A stretch of DNA of 64,000 nt from Allacma fusca (Eukaryota; Arthropoda; Collembola; Symphypleona; Sminthuridae). Location of the stretch: assembly GCA_947179485.1 (NCBI GenBank), contig OX359246.1, forward strand, positions 28,024,001 through 28,088,000. The letters run 5' to 3'. The notes beneath the pieces are model-generated. The model ran no database searches, was not told the DNA's origin, and was given only the letters and a program-made list of their open reading frames with translations. How positions within the stretch are numbered: the first letter of the stretch is position 1; each line of letters opens with the position of its first letter. Made by a program: the position numbers and the translations under genes. Of this stretch, positions 22,766-35,198 are shown in pieces.

Positions 22766-23740
22766 CTTAATTGGCACAGTCGCAATAATCACCCTCACAC
22801 ATTCCCTCTATATTACACAATTCACAAGTGCGTGCTACCACGTCGTCCCATTAGATGTATGTCACAAATAACGTCATCCATTTAGTCAGTAACTCGTATT
22901 GTAAATCGAGTAATAACAATTGAAATTATTGTATGACTTAACACGACGTAGTCCCCCAGTCCTTTCTTCATACTATGACGTCATTTTGTGTACTTGCATG
23001 TGGTACACGGTACAACATACAAAGTCCCACAATCAAATAAATAATAAATATCAATAAATTAAGACTGCTGTAATAATCTTAAACTACAGTGTTAACTAAC
23101 ACACGCTGAAATCTACTGATTTACGATATTCTCTATACTTTTAGCGACCATTTCCAATCTCCTCGTACAAACGTATGCCATGTGACATGGATCACCTTAA
23201 ATCCAAATTATTGTTAACTATGTAAATTATGTGCTGTCATATACAATCAGTCGACCTTGTTTTTGAAAATCGATGGTGTAGCTATTGCTCAGCCGTAATG
23301 CCTTGCATTTTTGGATAACAGATTTTGTGGCATATCCCTTAACAGTCCTGTTTCGAACCTGCACCAAATTCAAACTTTCTTCAAGCGTCCTTCTTACTTC
23401 TGCACATGCGGTTTCGCTCTTGCTCGTAATATTCTTCTCGTGGCTTATCAACATTAACTATTAATTTTTTAGCAGTGACTGCTTTGATTAATTACATCGA
23501 AACCATAATTAGAAACATAAAGTGTTTAAATTCCGACTTCCTATTTGCAATTATTTGCCCGATCCTTCAATTAATTTGAAAAGTGAGCGTAAAGAGGCTG
23601 ATAGCAGACTCCTCACAATTACATCATCCTACTTTGAATATTCCTAAAGTCTACATTTTATTCTACATTCTATTTGTTTTACAAGGGACCCATGGAAATT
23701 TTAAATTTCATCAACGATTCGATTAAGCCCCTGTGAAAAA
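22766..23740. other. No gene seen
   Basis: AT-rich DNA. A short minus-strand frame (23227-23454) is not supported by splice signals or recognisable motifs. Confidence 0.4.
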
Positions 23741-23880
23741 TTCTAGGTATGTTTTGTTTCACCTTTATTACATATAAGGATTTTTTATTGATTTGGTTTA
23801 AGTTGAATGCAAGTAAGATTTTTAATTATGTCTTGTCATATTTTGTTTTATTATTTAAGTTTTCTGTTTTCAGCTACAAT

Positions 23881-26866
23881 ATGAACCAACGTGACGAACA
23901 AATATTTGTCCAGAACAAAATCAGGCCAAAATCGCAGTTTTGTCCCGTAGTAATTCCCAAGCAGCTCACGACGAAGGAATTCAGTAGGCTTATAAACCAG
24001 CGTCGTCCATTTCAAACCCAAAACATGAACACGGACATAGTATCCGTTTTTAGTTTTCCAAAGGAGTTTGAACTGTGGGAGAAACGAGGGTTCGACTTGA
24101 GCAAGATAGGCGGTCGTCTTATTAAAGATTGTGAAGACTGTGCATATGTATACCCAATTATCCGAAGGTGTTTTTAAGCGTAAAGACGTTGAATCTCTCC
24201 CAGAATCAAAGAAATATATTCCTTATCAACGGCCCGAGGGATTTTCAGGATTTTCCATTCACGCAGAAACTTTCCCTGCTTCAAAGGATTTTTCCACAAC
24301 TCTCACCAAGTATTTCAAGAACGTAGAACATCGCATAATAAAGAACGTGAAAACGTTTGAGTTTTGGAGGGAGACTGAGAGGAATTGGTTTCACTCATTC
24401 GAATTTGCTAATTTTGAGTGCCCACTTTCCTCCTACAAATAACTTTCCACGAAGCACGGAATCGCAGAGCCCTGCGCACAGTATTCGCGTCAATTAACCA
24501 CGAGTAAGTTTCCAAATTGTAACATATATTGAAAATTTGTGACACAACACCGGAGAAGTTATTTTTAACCATAGCATTAAGAAGTAGGATTTGAAGGCAA
24601 TGTGCATTTGAATATAGCATAGATATTATAAATGAAAATAATATTTTATTTGGGTTTAGCCCCGTTTACGATCGAGGAGTTTGCATTGTCACTAGCCGAT
24701 TATCACATCTCAAGATTTACCAAAGTTTGGGTGATAATTGATAGAAGGGACAAGTGCTGGATCGAGGAAAAATTCGCTTAGCATGGATTAGTTGATCAGA
24801 CTCCAATTCCGTACGACAGGAAAATCAACGAACAAAAACTCTTCCTGACACCCCTAAGTTGGAGGAAATGAAAATAAAATACGTGCTTGCCTTCCAAACC
24901 CAGGTAATTACGTGATGCTAGCCAGCAACTGCTATTACCAACAAATTAGCTTGGGCAACAGTGTGACACGATCAACGAACTTCTGCGACCAACGATATTT
25001 CGAATTGATGGTTAATCCATGCAACTGTGAAGTTTTACACGAAGATGAAAATCCCATTGACAAGAGAGTCATGGATCGGGATTGGTGCAGAGATTTGCCC
25101 GATAAAATAAGCAAGTTTTAATTATTAATGCTTTTATAATTCATAATAAAATGAAGTGTATTTTACCCATACTACAGTAAGTGAGTATAGGTTTTAATAA
25201 TTTGACGTGATTTATATTTCAGACTGGCTAGAAAGAATGAAAACTGAGATTAGTGATCACATTATGTTTTTACGTCAAACTCAACAAGGCGTGGATCTTG
25301 CCAGCACAAGCACGGCCGTGACGTCAGCCCCCAGTTGTGATGTCACTGTTCCCGTTCCATTGTCAATCCTTGCCAATCACGTTAGTCCAGAAGCACCCTC
25401 AACTGGTAATATGTCCAGCCCCACAACAGTAGAATCTTTGGGTCACGAGAACTTTGATGAAACTGAACCTGGCAAGAATCAACGGGAGAAAAGGAAACGG
25501 GCGTCTCCGGACAAGACCGCGGTGGATGGGGCAGTAAGAGGAAAACTTATGGATTGCGATGAGAAGAGCTGCCGACTTAAATTGACCTTTAAGTCTACCA
25601 TTAAAAAACACTTTGGAGAAAAGCACGACAAGAGTCTCCGAGGTACTTGAATTTTTTAAAGTACATTATTGTATTTTGTTAATATTTTTATAGCAACTGG
25701 AAGGCTCGTAGATAGGTTCAGGATGTGAGTAGTAATAAAATGTAAAAATCCAGGGGTGTCCACTAATGAAGCCAAAAATAAAATTATTTTACAATAGCAA
25801 TAGCATTATTAGAAGAATAAGTAGGAAATAATAAGTAAGAAATAGTCTAGTAAAATGTCATGTGCAGTAAAATAGCAACCATATAATTTTTGTATGCTTA
25901 GACATACAGAACAAGGTATATCTAGTTGTGAGTGGGGACACAGTAGTAGTCCAGCACTGAATGTACTCAACTACCATCGTTGAGGAATGGCTTCGAAGCC
26001 CAGTGCCCCTGTGTCGCGGAGGTGAGAGAAAGAGAGAGATAGATGATGGGTTCTGTGGGATGTACTGCTAGTTAGCTTGCACCCAACGCTAACTTCAACG
26101 TGAGTGGATTTACTGAGAGATTCGGGATAGGTGTGCCTCTTGTCTTAGCTAGACAGTGCACCCTCAGTTCGTCGTGGGATATTATCTCCTTCTATGTTAC
26201 GTTGCTCTCTCTCCTCCATAGATTAAGCAAATTAGGTTAAGATTAGGGCTGCGTCCCAAAAAGTTAAATACTTGCAATGTAAAAACTGAATTGTTATAGT
26301 CTAAGACTGATAAACAATAAAGATTTTTTATTTTTTATTATATCTAGTTGTGGTTAGCTTGCATTAACAGCAGTTTCCTATGCCGAGTCTTGGCAAGGAT
26401 AACGAAAAGTGTCCGATCAGCCCATCTTCTGCTGTAGGACGCACGCTAATTTACACAATTTTTTCCAGTACGTATGTACCTAGCGGAGCGCCATTTGATT
26501 ACATGGAGTTCCATGCGTAGCTGCATGAGCCGACAAGTGCTGTATATGGGGTATAGGTTAGCGTCGACGCCGTAAATCACTGGCTGATTTATTGTATATG
26601 TATAGATATACTTTTATAAGTACATGCATTATATAGATATTTCGTTTCTATAATATTATTTAATGAAAATATTTGCATTTTTAGTGGCCTGGTAAATATG
26701 TGGTAGGACATATTTCAACAAGTCGACGCTTAATCGACACAGCAAGAATTGCCGCAAGCCAATCGGGAGCGGGAATGAAGGTAGCAGCCAAGATGATGGG
26801 GATAATGATGAGGAGGAGGATGACATTGATAATGCCAATGACACAACCACGGAGAGTTTGGAATAG
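23881..26866 (+). CDS. Unknown multi-exon gene with zinc-finger-like parts
   Basis: A 5' intron acceptor (TTTTCAG, 23874) precedes ATG 23881 (MNQRDEQIFV). The first block continues past a one-base shift at a T5 run (24171-24175) to about 24440. Further blocks follow at about 24655-24903 (ends CAG|GTAATT), 24912-25121 and 25225-25640, the last after a TTTCAG acceptor and with a basic stretch and C-x4-C-x12-H-x3-H-like spacing (CDEKSCRLKLTF, HFGEKH) before a GTACTT donor. A last block (about 26707-26866, after TAG at 26704) has CGRTYFNKSTLNRH-type sequence just upstream and an Asp/Glu-rich tail ending TAG. I infer a zinc-finger nuclear protein; exact joins and function are unknown. A retroposon sits in the last intron. 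Confidence 0.4.
25931..26338 (+). mobile_element. Short retroposon (SINE or truncated LINE) with 14-bp TSD
   Basis: The direct repeats TATATCTAGTTGTG at 25917-25930 and 26339-26352 flank a 408-bp insert. Its 3' end is AATAAAG followed by a T/A-rich simple tail (ATTTTTTATTTTTTATTA). Long TSDs plus a 3' simple tail are typical of target-primed reverse transcription. No coding frame remains, and the family is not recognised. Confidence 0.75.
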
Positions 26867-26869
26867 TCC

Positions 26870-28060
26870 CATTTTTAATTCGTTTTTTCTATAATATTTG
26901 CTCAATAATTTGAGACTGAAAAGTGCCTTGTGCAGAATGTATTTTATAAATTTACTTTGAGACTGACATCCATATACAACTAATCTTATAAGTAAAAATA
27001 ATCAATAAAATTAAATAATAATTATAATTAAAAGCAGAGTCCATAATAATAAATTAGTAATGCAGCTTTGATATACTTGCATATTAATTTCGGGTTTATT
27101 TTTGGGAGTTTATTATTTGCTGTTGACATTCGTAGCACGTAGCTCGTAAAACCGGTTTGAGCCTATAGCCCAGAGTACTATATTTAACATTATCAGCACA
27201 AAGGTTGCCAGGGGAAAACGTACATTTAAACCCACCTTTACTTATCTTCTAACATGGAAAGCAATGTGGTCGAACATAAATAAGGAATAGCGTAAACGAA
27301 CTTTCTAGACATATAGATTTGGAAAATTACCAAACAAAATCGTTTCGTATGGGTCATTGATGTTCAATAATAACTACTTAAAACTAGTAATTATTACCAT
27401 TCAGTTTGCCATTAATGTTTTTGAGCGTATACATATTACAAATTACCCGTATTAAAATAGCATGCTAATGACACTCACGCTTTTGTTCTGATGGGGGCAG
27501 TAAGAATGCTTTAACGACGAGGCATACGTACATGATACATAAGCTGCATACATATTTGTTACTTGCTGTGGAAATAACTCCTGAGTTTATATGCTTCCTC
27601 AATTCACCCTTAAATGATAATACACATAAGTAAGAAAAATGTAAGCTAAAATTGATTACATCCAACGTGACAATTGCAAAGGGTTGTCATGATTGTGTCC
27701 TGGATGGAACTAAACGTATTAAATTAATTGTAAACACTTTTGTATTCTTGTATGCTAAATATAACTATATGTAGACAATATAGTAAAAGAATTTGAATAG
27801 AAGGTGTACAAATGAATAGACCAAACACGAATTAATTTCAGGGCTATTACATTAACCTTCAAATATTGCCAACAATTAACAATACAACCAATTGAAATGA
27901 TTATGACCAGATTCTAAGTGCAGTTCAATATTTCCTTTTTATACATTTGCACTCTCAATTCAATAAGTAGGCAAGAAAACCTAAAAACGCACATTCACGA
28001 ACATTCATAATTTATGCATAATGTTTTTCGCTAGAAAGATTTAAACCCCTAATAAGCAAT
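26870..28060. other. Intergenic DNA with a dispersed repeat
   Basis: No gene is seen. Positions about 27300-27500 match about 37123-37345 in the same orientation at roughly 80 percent by eye (shared strings TATGGGTCATTG and TAAAATAGCATG). Positions 27770-28060 resemble 51910-52210, the upstream DNA of the second IR gene. Confidence 0.6.
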
Positions 28061-28068
28061 TATGGAGG

Positions 28069-28076
28069 TATAAATA
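28069..28076 (+). promoter_or_regulatory. TATA box of the intact IR-like gene
   Basis: TATAAATA lies 208 bp upstream of the ATG. The flanking context (GAGG before, ACTCATTTT after) aligns with the duplicated upstream DNA of the IR pseudogene, where the same site reads TACATCTA (52220-52227). This is a predicted core promoter only. Confidence 0.5.
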
Positions 28077-28276
28077 CTTACTGCACTCATTTTTAAACGC
28101 AAACTTGGATCGGAAAGGCCTAGAACATCAATAATATCCCACAAGCACAACCGAAAATTTAGAAGTATCATTAATAACAATATTTAACCTTTTCAAAAGC
28201 AACTGGATTTTAAAGTTTTACCCCTCTATAAACTGCTCTTTTAAGATATTGCAGTTGCACAAGAAACGCCGTTACA

Positions 28277-30369
28277 ATGTGCGATGGTACAAAGTCACTT
28301 GTGGTTATCGGGATCTTACTGTCAGTATCATTCGTAAATACGATACTCTCTTCCACAATGACAAAAAACTTTATTCCTTTCCTAAATTCATTTAGACTAC
28401 CTAATTGCCATTGCCTGAACATTCTATTGCAATTTCCTGAAATAAATATTGCAACATTGCAGAATCAATTACAAATATATGTAACACTTCTCTTGCACCC
28501 ACTAAGCAAATACCACGAGTTACAAATAGCAATTCAGAAGCATACAGTGGGATGCACAGCGTATATACTGAATGTCGACAAAAATACACCGAATGCAAAT
28601 CACGTCACAAACAGTGATATTTTAAATGTGTATTTTATTTTTTATTTCGATGAAAATTTTTCAACATATTCAGTCCGTGATAAAATCAAACTTATTTCAA
28701 ATTTGGCTCGTACGTTCTCCAGAGCCGTTTTTCTCTTCTCATCTGGAACGAATACACAAGCCTTTGTAAAGTATCAACTAAAATCCATGGGAATGCAAAA
28801 CGTTTATGATTTTACAAATCCTCTCAACGAGACCAATATTACACCCCGCAATATAATCAGGCTCAATTTAGAATCAGAAGCCGTTGTAGTTCTGGCATGC
28901 ATTGGGTGCCTCCCAGCAAAGAACAGCTCAAGGATACAGTTACCACTGGTCACGGTCTTGACGGAATTCATTTCCTTTATTAATGCAACACCAGAATACC
29001 AAACCGTATTGGATAAATTGGGTGGTGCAAAATGGAAAGATCCTTTGATAGATGGCACGGCAGCAATTTCCATGACTTTCATCCTTGTCGACCATGAAAC
29101 TGATTATCATGGCACAAGTTTGATTTATTCACTTGGTGTGATCTTCGTTACATCACTCCCAAGGACAGTGGAGTTTAGCTCAGTTGTTCAATTGTGTCAT
29201 CCTTTTAATCTTGAAGTGTGGATATTGGCGCTAATATTTGTGATATCTGTATATGTTATTCTAGAAATAATATTTTATCATAAAAAGCAGCTAAACGTTT
29301 CCGGTCAGCTCAGCATTAGCTATAAACATTTCTGTGGAGGGCATTCTTTGCGATTGAATTGGTTTCTTACAGGTATGGTGCTACTCCAACCCTTTCTAGA
29401 TCAAGCCATTCCTGCAAAAATGTTTTTGCGTTCAAAACGCTATTTTTGTGGCCGAGGAATACTTTCAATATGGCTACTTCTTTTAATTGTACTCGAAACA
29501 GGGTACAAAACAAAACTTTTGGAAATGGTTGTTCTCCCATATTATATACACCCACCAACTACGTTCAGTGAACTGGCGCGATCCAATTACAAAATTGGGA
29601 TTTTGTCATACCCAAAGTTAACGTCTGATTTGAACCAATCAAACAGTAGCATAGCTAAGGCCATACAAAGAAGATACCGCGAGTATGACTTTAGGATTCC
29701 TGATGTAAGTGCGCATTTTATATTTGATGGAAACATATTTCGTAATTACGGAAAAATTGCAATACAACTATAAATTTGAATTTTATGCTCCTTTACATTC
29801 AATTTATATCTGCCAGTGCTATCAGCAAATTTTTGAAGAAACCACGGCATGCATGGGGCCCACCTTTTCATTTGACTTCATTGGCATCACTTACATGACG
29901 GATGTGAGAAAACAAATGCTTTCACAGGAATCAAGGGATACTCTATTTAATGAGCTTTTGTCGGTTGGTATAAGCAAACTGCATTCGCATCTTATTGGTG
30001 AGTCTCAAATTGCTGAAGAACCATTAAATTATAACGACCTTAATATTTGTTTGATTGATTTTAGAGCCCTTCAACTTCGTCAGTTCCGGGATGGAGTCTG
30101 GGGGTATTTTCCAATCCTACTGGAATCCTAAAATAAAACGTCAAAATATGGCTAAGGGTCAGCAGTATGCACAACAGCACGTGAAAACACTCAAATACTA
30201 CGATGGGAAAGCCCACAAGAAGCGATTTAAAAGGCAAATCATACATTTGTCGTACAAGTTGATTATTTATGGTCTTATGCTTTCATTTCTCGTGTACATG
30301 CTTGAGCTTGGAGTATTCTATAGACTGAATATTTATGCCAGTATTATTCAGGTTTTTTTATTCCGTTAG
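28277..30369 (+). CDS. Divergent ionotropic receptor (IR)-like protein, intact
   Basis: Three exons, 28277-29704, 29817-29997 and 30065-30369, joined by GT-AG introns (GTAAGT and GTGAGT donors), give an open frame of 638 codons including the stop. Residues 1-25 look like a signal peptide. A long extracellular region with several N-glycosylation sites follows. TM1 is about residues 312-335 (LEVWILALIFVISVYV), a pore-like hydrophobic segment is near 366, TM2 about 393-412, then the TTFSELARS segment of the second ligand-binding lobe, and TM3 near 594-622. This layout is that of iGluR-derived chemosensory IRs of arthropods. Ligand residues are not conserved in an obvious way, so the ligand is unknown. 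It is the intact parent type of the copies at 52-64 kb. Confidence 0.75.
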
Positions 30370-33300
30370 TTTTTGTTATATTTGTTCTATTCTCATGTTG
30401 TTCATCTGGTAAAAAGTAGGTCAAAAGTATTGAGAAATATTTAACAATCATACAGGCCTGTTAATTATAAATAACATAAAGTCTTTGTAATTAAAACAAT
30501 GAAACCTTAACTGGCCAATGTGTACAGCCCAATCCCGTTTTAATGTGTGATTATATACACTAGGCGAACACATTTATTCATCGCATACATATGGTGCTCA
30601 CTGAACATACTTACAAGGGATAGATTTATATGCTTTATAAAATTCGCCCTTTCATGATCACGGAGAGCTGTCAAATATCTGTGCAATAGGACTAACTATT
30701 GTTTTTATTTCAATGCCTCATGAAAGTTAAAAAGATAGCGTTATAGTTTCTACAAATATGCATAATAAATATAAACCCCAAGAACAACGTAATTTACTGT
30801 AGACTCAAGGCAGATACAAGCAGAGCGATCCGACAAAATAAAAATCCCTCAAAACCAAAACAAAAATGTTGATGAAACATTTTTTGAAACTGTAGATTAA
30901 GAAAGTAGTGTAGTCATAACAAAGTGTCTCGGAAGCGAAATGTTTTGTGCGTAAACTTTGTCCATGCGTTTGCTTACTTTATTTAATGTTAATAAAGTTT
31001 TTTTAATTACCTTAATTTGTCATGTAACATAAATATATATATTATTGATGGATCTATTATATTCTGTTAATCCGATAATTATAATCTATAACTTTCTGGA
31101 CCAATCTGTTAATCCAAAACAAATTTGACTTTTTCAACCCAAAAATCCAATCAATGTTTTTTCAACTAAATTCGTTAATCTGCTAATCCAATGGGAATTT
31201 TCAGATTTTTATTCTTTAATTCATTCCGATGTTGTTTGGATTGTATTCTCAATCCCGTAATACAAATACAGATTTTGCCATTTTTACTGGTGTATTCCTT
31301 AATTCAGTACAAATAATTTGAATTTTTCGTGTTAATCCCGCAATCCAATCCAAAAGCTCACTCTAAGTATGTATTAACAAATGTTGACCCGTTAATCTGA
31401 TTAATGTAAGATTGAAATTGGTCTATGTGCTAATCCATTCGAAAAGTTTTGATTTTCTTCATCTATCCTTAATATCCGCATCTTTATGGGAAATCCAATG
31501 TAAATCTTCGAAGTTTTATTCATCAACCATTTCCCCGTCAATCCCTTAATCCAATCCAAGTTATCTGAATTTTTTCCCTCAATCCCTTAATCCAATCCTG
31601 CAGGTCGTCTGTGTAAATTTTCCATCCCTGTTTAGGACTCACTAGTTTGGCCATTGTTTCTTCCTCCAGCACTGATCACTACAATAAGTTATTTCATTTA
31701 AACATTTTACACTAATCTTGCTCTTAATTTCTCATAATTTTTATCAACATTAATTTTTAGTACAGCAGGTAATTCTAAAGGTAACCTTTAATATTAAAAT
31801 GTCAAGTGATAATTTCTAAATGTGCATTATGTAACCCTGACCCATTAAAATCAACACAAGTGCAAAGAGATTTCAACAGTTCCATCTTTTCCTTTTAATA
31901 TTTTACACTTTTAATTCGACTACAAAACATTATACCTTTAAAATATGGAATTTGTTTACCTTCCTCAAATTCATGCAGATAATGTTTATCTGCTACAGTA
32001 AATCATTGGAGTCGTGGACCACACTCAATACAATTTGTCCCTTTTTGATGCCATCTTAGCCTTTTAAAAACATGTATGATGTCTCACATCGATTCTTAGT
32101 GAGCTAACGCAAAGATTATTTCATTGCTCAACACAATTCGGAACTCTCCACGAAACCAAAAGTCCTCAACAATAGTTTGAATATCCCAAAACGATCGATT
32201 TGTGTTACCAACGTGGTACTCGGACAAATGTCAAATGTACTGACGATCAAGTGTATAAGCCATTGCTTATAGGCTCAAATCTGTATTTTAATTTTGCATT
32301 ACTCATTTTTGAAACAAATTTCTCTTCAAAAATTATTTTAAAATAACAATTATTTTCGCAGATGTACATACATATCTACATACTTGCATAATTTCAGCTT
32401 CTGAAGATGCAGTCTTAGAATTAAACTGTATTGAATGGATTCTCCAATTTACATTAATTAAGAGTCCAGTATAACCTCTAGTTTTTAAGGTGTCACGCTT
32501 AAAGAATTGATTACGTTCTTTGAGTTTGCTTCACTATATTGGAAACTTGAACGATACATTAAGCTAATGATAGGTAAACAACTACAGCATGCAAATATTG
32601 CTTTTGTTTTGTTACCAAAGTAAAACCTTCCTGCAACATATGGCTTTAAAACGAAATGTTTGCATATTTACCTACAGTCTTGGTGTTCCCAAGCCCCATA
32701 TGTACATATAACAATGCCATAGGAATACGCAACAAACACAAAATGTTTGTAACGAATATGAAAATCGTCTCTCAGCAACGACTGATCTCATTCTTGAGGA
32801 GATATCACTGAGACGGGGCAACGCCGGAGATCGCGTTAAAAACTGCCTCGAAGTTACCCGAGTAACTCGGAAGTAGTTTGACCTTTGACCGGTAGAGGAC
32901 GCTAGACTTTAAGCATGGAGACTAGGCTTTCCTTGTTTAAACAAATCGAAAAACGGGTTATTGAATTTTTTAAAACCCCGGGTAGGTGGAAATGCTTTGA
33001 TCGACTGAGTTCATAACAAATCCAAACATTGCGTTGGACCATGTACGGGAAGTTTAAACCAAATCTAATAACGGGATGTAAAGTGTGTACAGCTTCCCCT
33101 AAAAACCGGGTAACTCCAAAACGGTTTGTACGACTGGCTGCATTTATAAAATTCTTAAGGTATTACCTTAAGGAACAAGTGTGTGATGTTTGCTTCTAAT
33201 CGGGTTAGTATTTTCATATATAAAAGCTACTGTTATCCAAAAATGTTCGAAGAAAGGACGGAGGAAGGTTAGCTGTATGCTCATCATCAAGTTAGTACCC

Positions 33301-33907
33301 ACAAGTATTACGAGGGTAGAAAGAAATATATGGCGGCCTCCAACAAACAGATCATTACTTTGTCATACCTATTACTTTTGTATGGGCTAGCCTGTTCATT
33401 ATGCACTTACTGTATAGAATTTAACCTTCTCAGAATTTTGGTTTTGATTACAATTTATGCACGATTGAGTAAATGAATAAGAGTTATAAACTTGATTTAC
33501 TTAGCTTGTTTTAACGCCTACCTTTATTAGTATTTGGGGTGTGTATTAATAAATTAGTGTATTCCACTTGAGGTAATATGTGAAGTTTCACCTAAATATT
33601 GTGAGCCCAATTACCTGTCCATTGAAAATATTGTTGGGCTATTATCCGTTGTTGTCAATACATCTTTACGAGTATGCGAAATACAAAATTTAATGGCTTC
33701 GTCACGGATTGAAAGATACGTCGTACTAACAAATGGGTTTTTTTTTGGCATGCAATACATAAATAAAATTAACATAAGTATTTATGTCCTTACGGTTTCG
33801 TTTCACGTTCCACAAATAATTATACAATGTTACAATAACAATAAGTTAGGTGTCCAGTCTTAAACGTAGCAGGTTCACTGTTGAAGTTATTTACTGTACA
33901 TAGAGAT
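30370..33907. other. Long non-coding stretch with dispersed repeats
   Basis: No gene is supported. About 30755-31170 is a copy of a dispersed repeat also found at 48999-49370 (shared strings CCCTCAAAACCAAAA, AATCCAATCAATG). About 31050-31620 is rich in TTAATCCAATCC-type simple sequence. The rest, including 32800-33420 with somewhat higher GC, shows no recognisable feature. Confidence 0.5.
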
Positions 33908-35130
33908 TAGGGATGCCAGTGATCTTGACAGTTTAGAATGGCCGATTATGGGGGGATTATGGGGTTATGTTAAGATTTTAATGGTCTGATCCGGCGTGGT
34001 CCAACACTTGATTCAGATCCAATATCAGGACCATACGAGACCAGACTAGTGGTCGGACTAATTCAGTTCAGAACCGAAATTTTCAATTCAATTCAATTCG
34101 TTTCAGTTTGGTTTAATCTTATATCAATTCAGTTTACTTGATGAATTGAACCGGGAGGTTTAGTTCACCTGCGTGAATTGAACTGAACTGCAGGGTGTGA
34201 ACTGCAATTCAAACGATTCGTTAATGCCCCTTACCATCTAAATAACGAGACTACATGCACGCAACTATAGTATAATAATTTCGTCCTACACCATATAATG
34301 ATCAATTGTTTGCCTCATCAATTTTCATAAACATACTAGTAAAAATATTAGTAGCCGTTGTAAGAATTTCTAAGCAATAATTTGTTGATAAATAGTATTG
34401 ATTGGGGATCATATTTCAGAATTCATAATGGAACACAAAATATCGTGTACCCCAAATTATATAATCAATAATGGAAGAACCTGAATCTGCGAAGCACTTT
34501 AGTTCAGTGGAAAATATCCATGAAGAGAAAAATTAAACACATTGAGCAAAAAATAAAGATTATTTCACTTGAATGCCAGATTTTTGTTCATGTAATTATG
34601 ACAATATAATTTGTTAACACTGGTGAAATAAAAAATCTCTGAAGGGTCCTGTTTTGGACAATGAGAATGATATTGGAGGTCCACTTTTGAAAATTTTTAA
34701 AGACTAGTAAAAGCGTTACCGTGACCAAACCAAACGTGATCAAACACAAACTCATTAGAGTTCTGCTTTTCCCGCGTAAACTGAATGGTTCATGGTTCAA
34801 TTTAGTTCGTAGAGTAGAACCGAACTGAATTGAACTGAAATTTATCAAAGTGAATTGAACCACTCTCGTTCAATTCAATGCAGCGTGTAAACTGAATTGA
34901 ATTGATTTTTCTGAACCAAACTGAACCAGTCCGAGCACTAGACCAGACCAAAGTACTATGATCCTTAAAGCATGCAAAATAAAATTTATAATTTAACGAA
35001 ATCGCGTGGGAAATTTTAAAAACAATGGTATTTTGGGCTGTGGTCTTTAGTCTGGTTTGGACTGAACAAACTGGGATAGACCAATAGTCAGCTCTAAACT
35101 TTGGAACAGACCAGATCTTTGGCATCCCTG
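33908..35130. mobile_element. Older hAT-like element hosting a younger insertion
   Basis: The ends TAGGGATGCCAGTGATC (left) and GATCTTTGGCATCCCTG (right) are imperfect inverted repeats resembling hAT ends, with GGTCTGGTC-like motifs inside. The flanking 8-mers do not match, so the boundary is less certain. A different hAT element (34047-34940) is inserted in it. The left part resembles sequence just before the relic at 62538. Confidence 0.5.
34047..34940. mobile_element. Non-autonomous hAT-type element (CAGTTCAG-rich family), copy 2
   Basis: The inverted ends are TAGTGGTCGGAC and GTCCGAGCACTA, with a perfect 8-bp TSD GACCAGAC (34039-34046 and 34941-34948). It is 894 bp, one base different from copy 1 at 569-1461. 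Subterminal regions are rich in CAATTCA/CAGTTCA repeats. No coding capacity. Confidence 0.85.
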
Positions 35131-35198
35131 CTTGATACTGGCGCACATTTTTTCATGTGCATATTTTTACTATCTGTAATACGTATTTGAGTCCAAGT

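Noticed and set aside
26656..26905. Short hydrophobic minus-strand frame (LLLIIIPIILAATF)
   Set aside because: It is the complement of the Asp/Glu-rich and Met/Arg-rich exon on the plus strand and has no support of its own.
33908..35130. Clean hAT boundaries with TSD for the outer element
   Set aside because: The 8-mers next to the inverted ends do not match, so only the inner element (34047-34940) has a proven insertion footprint.
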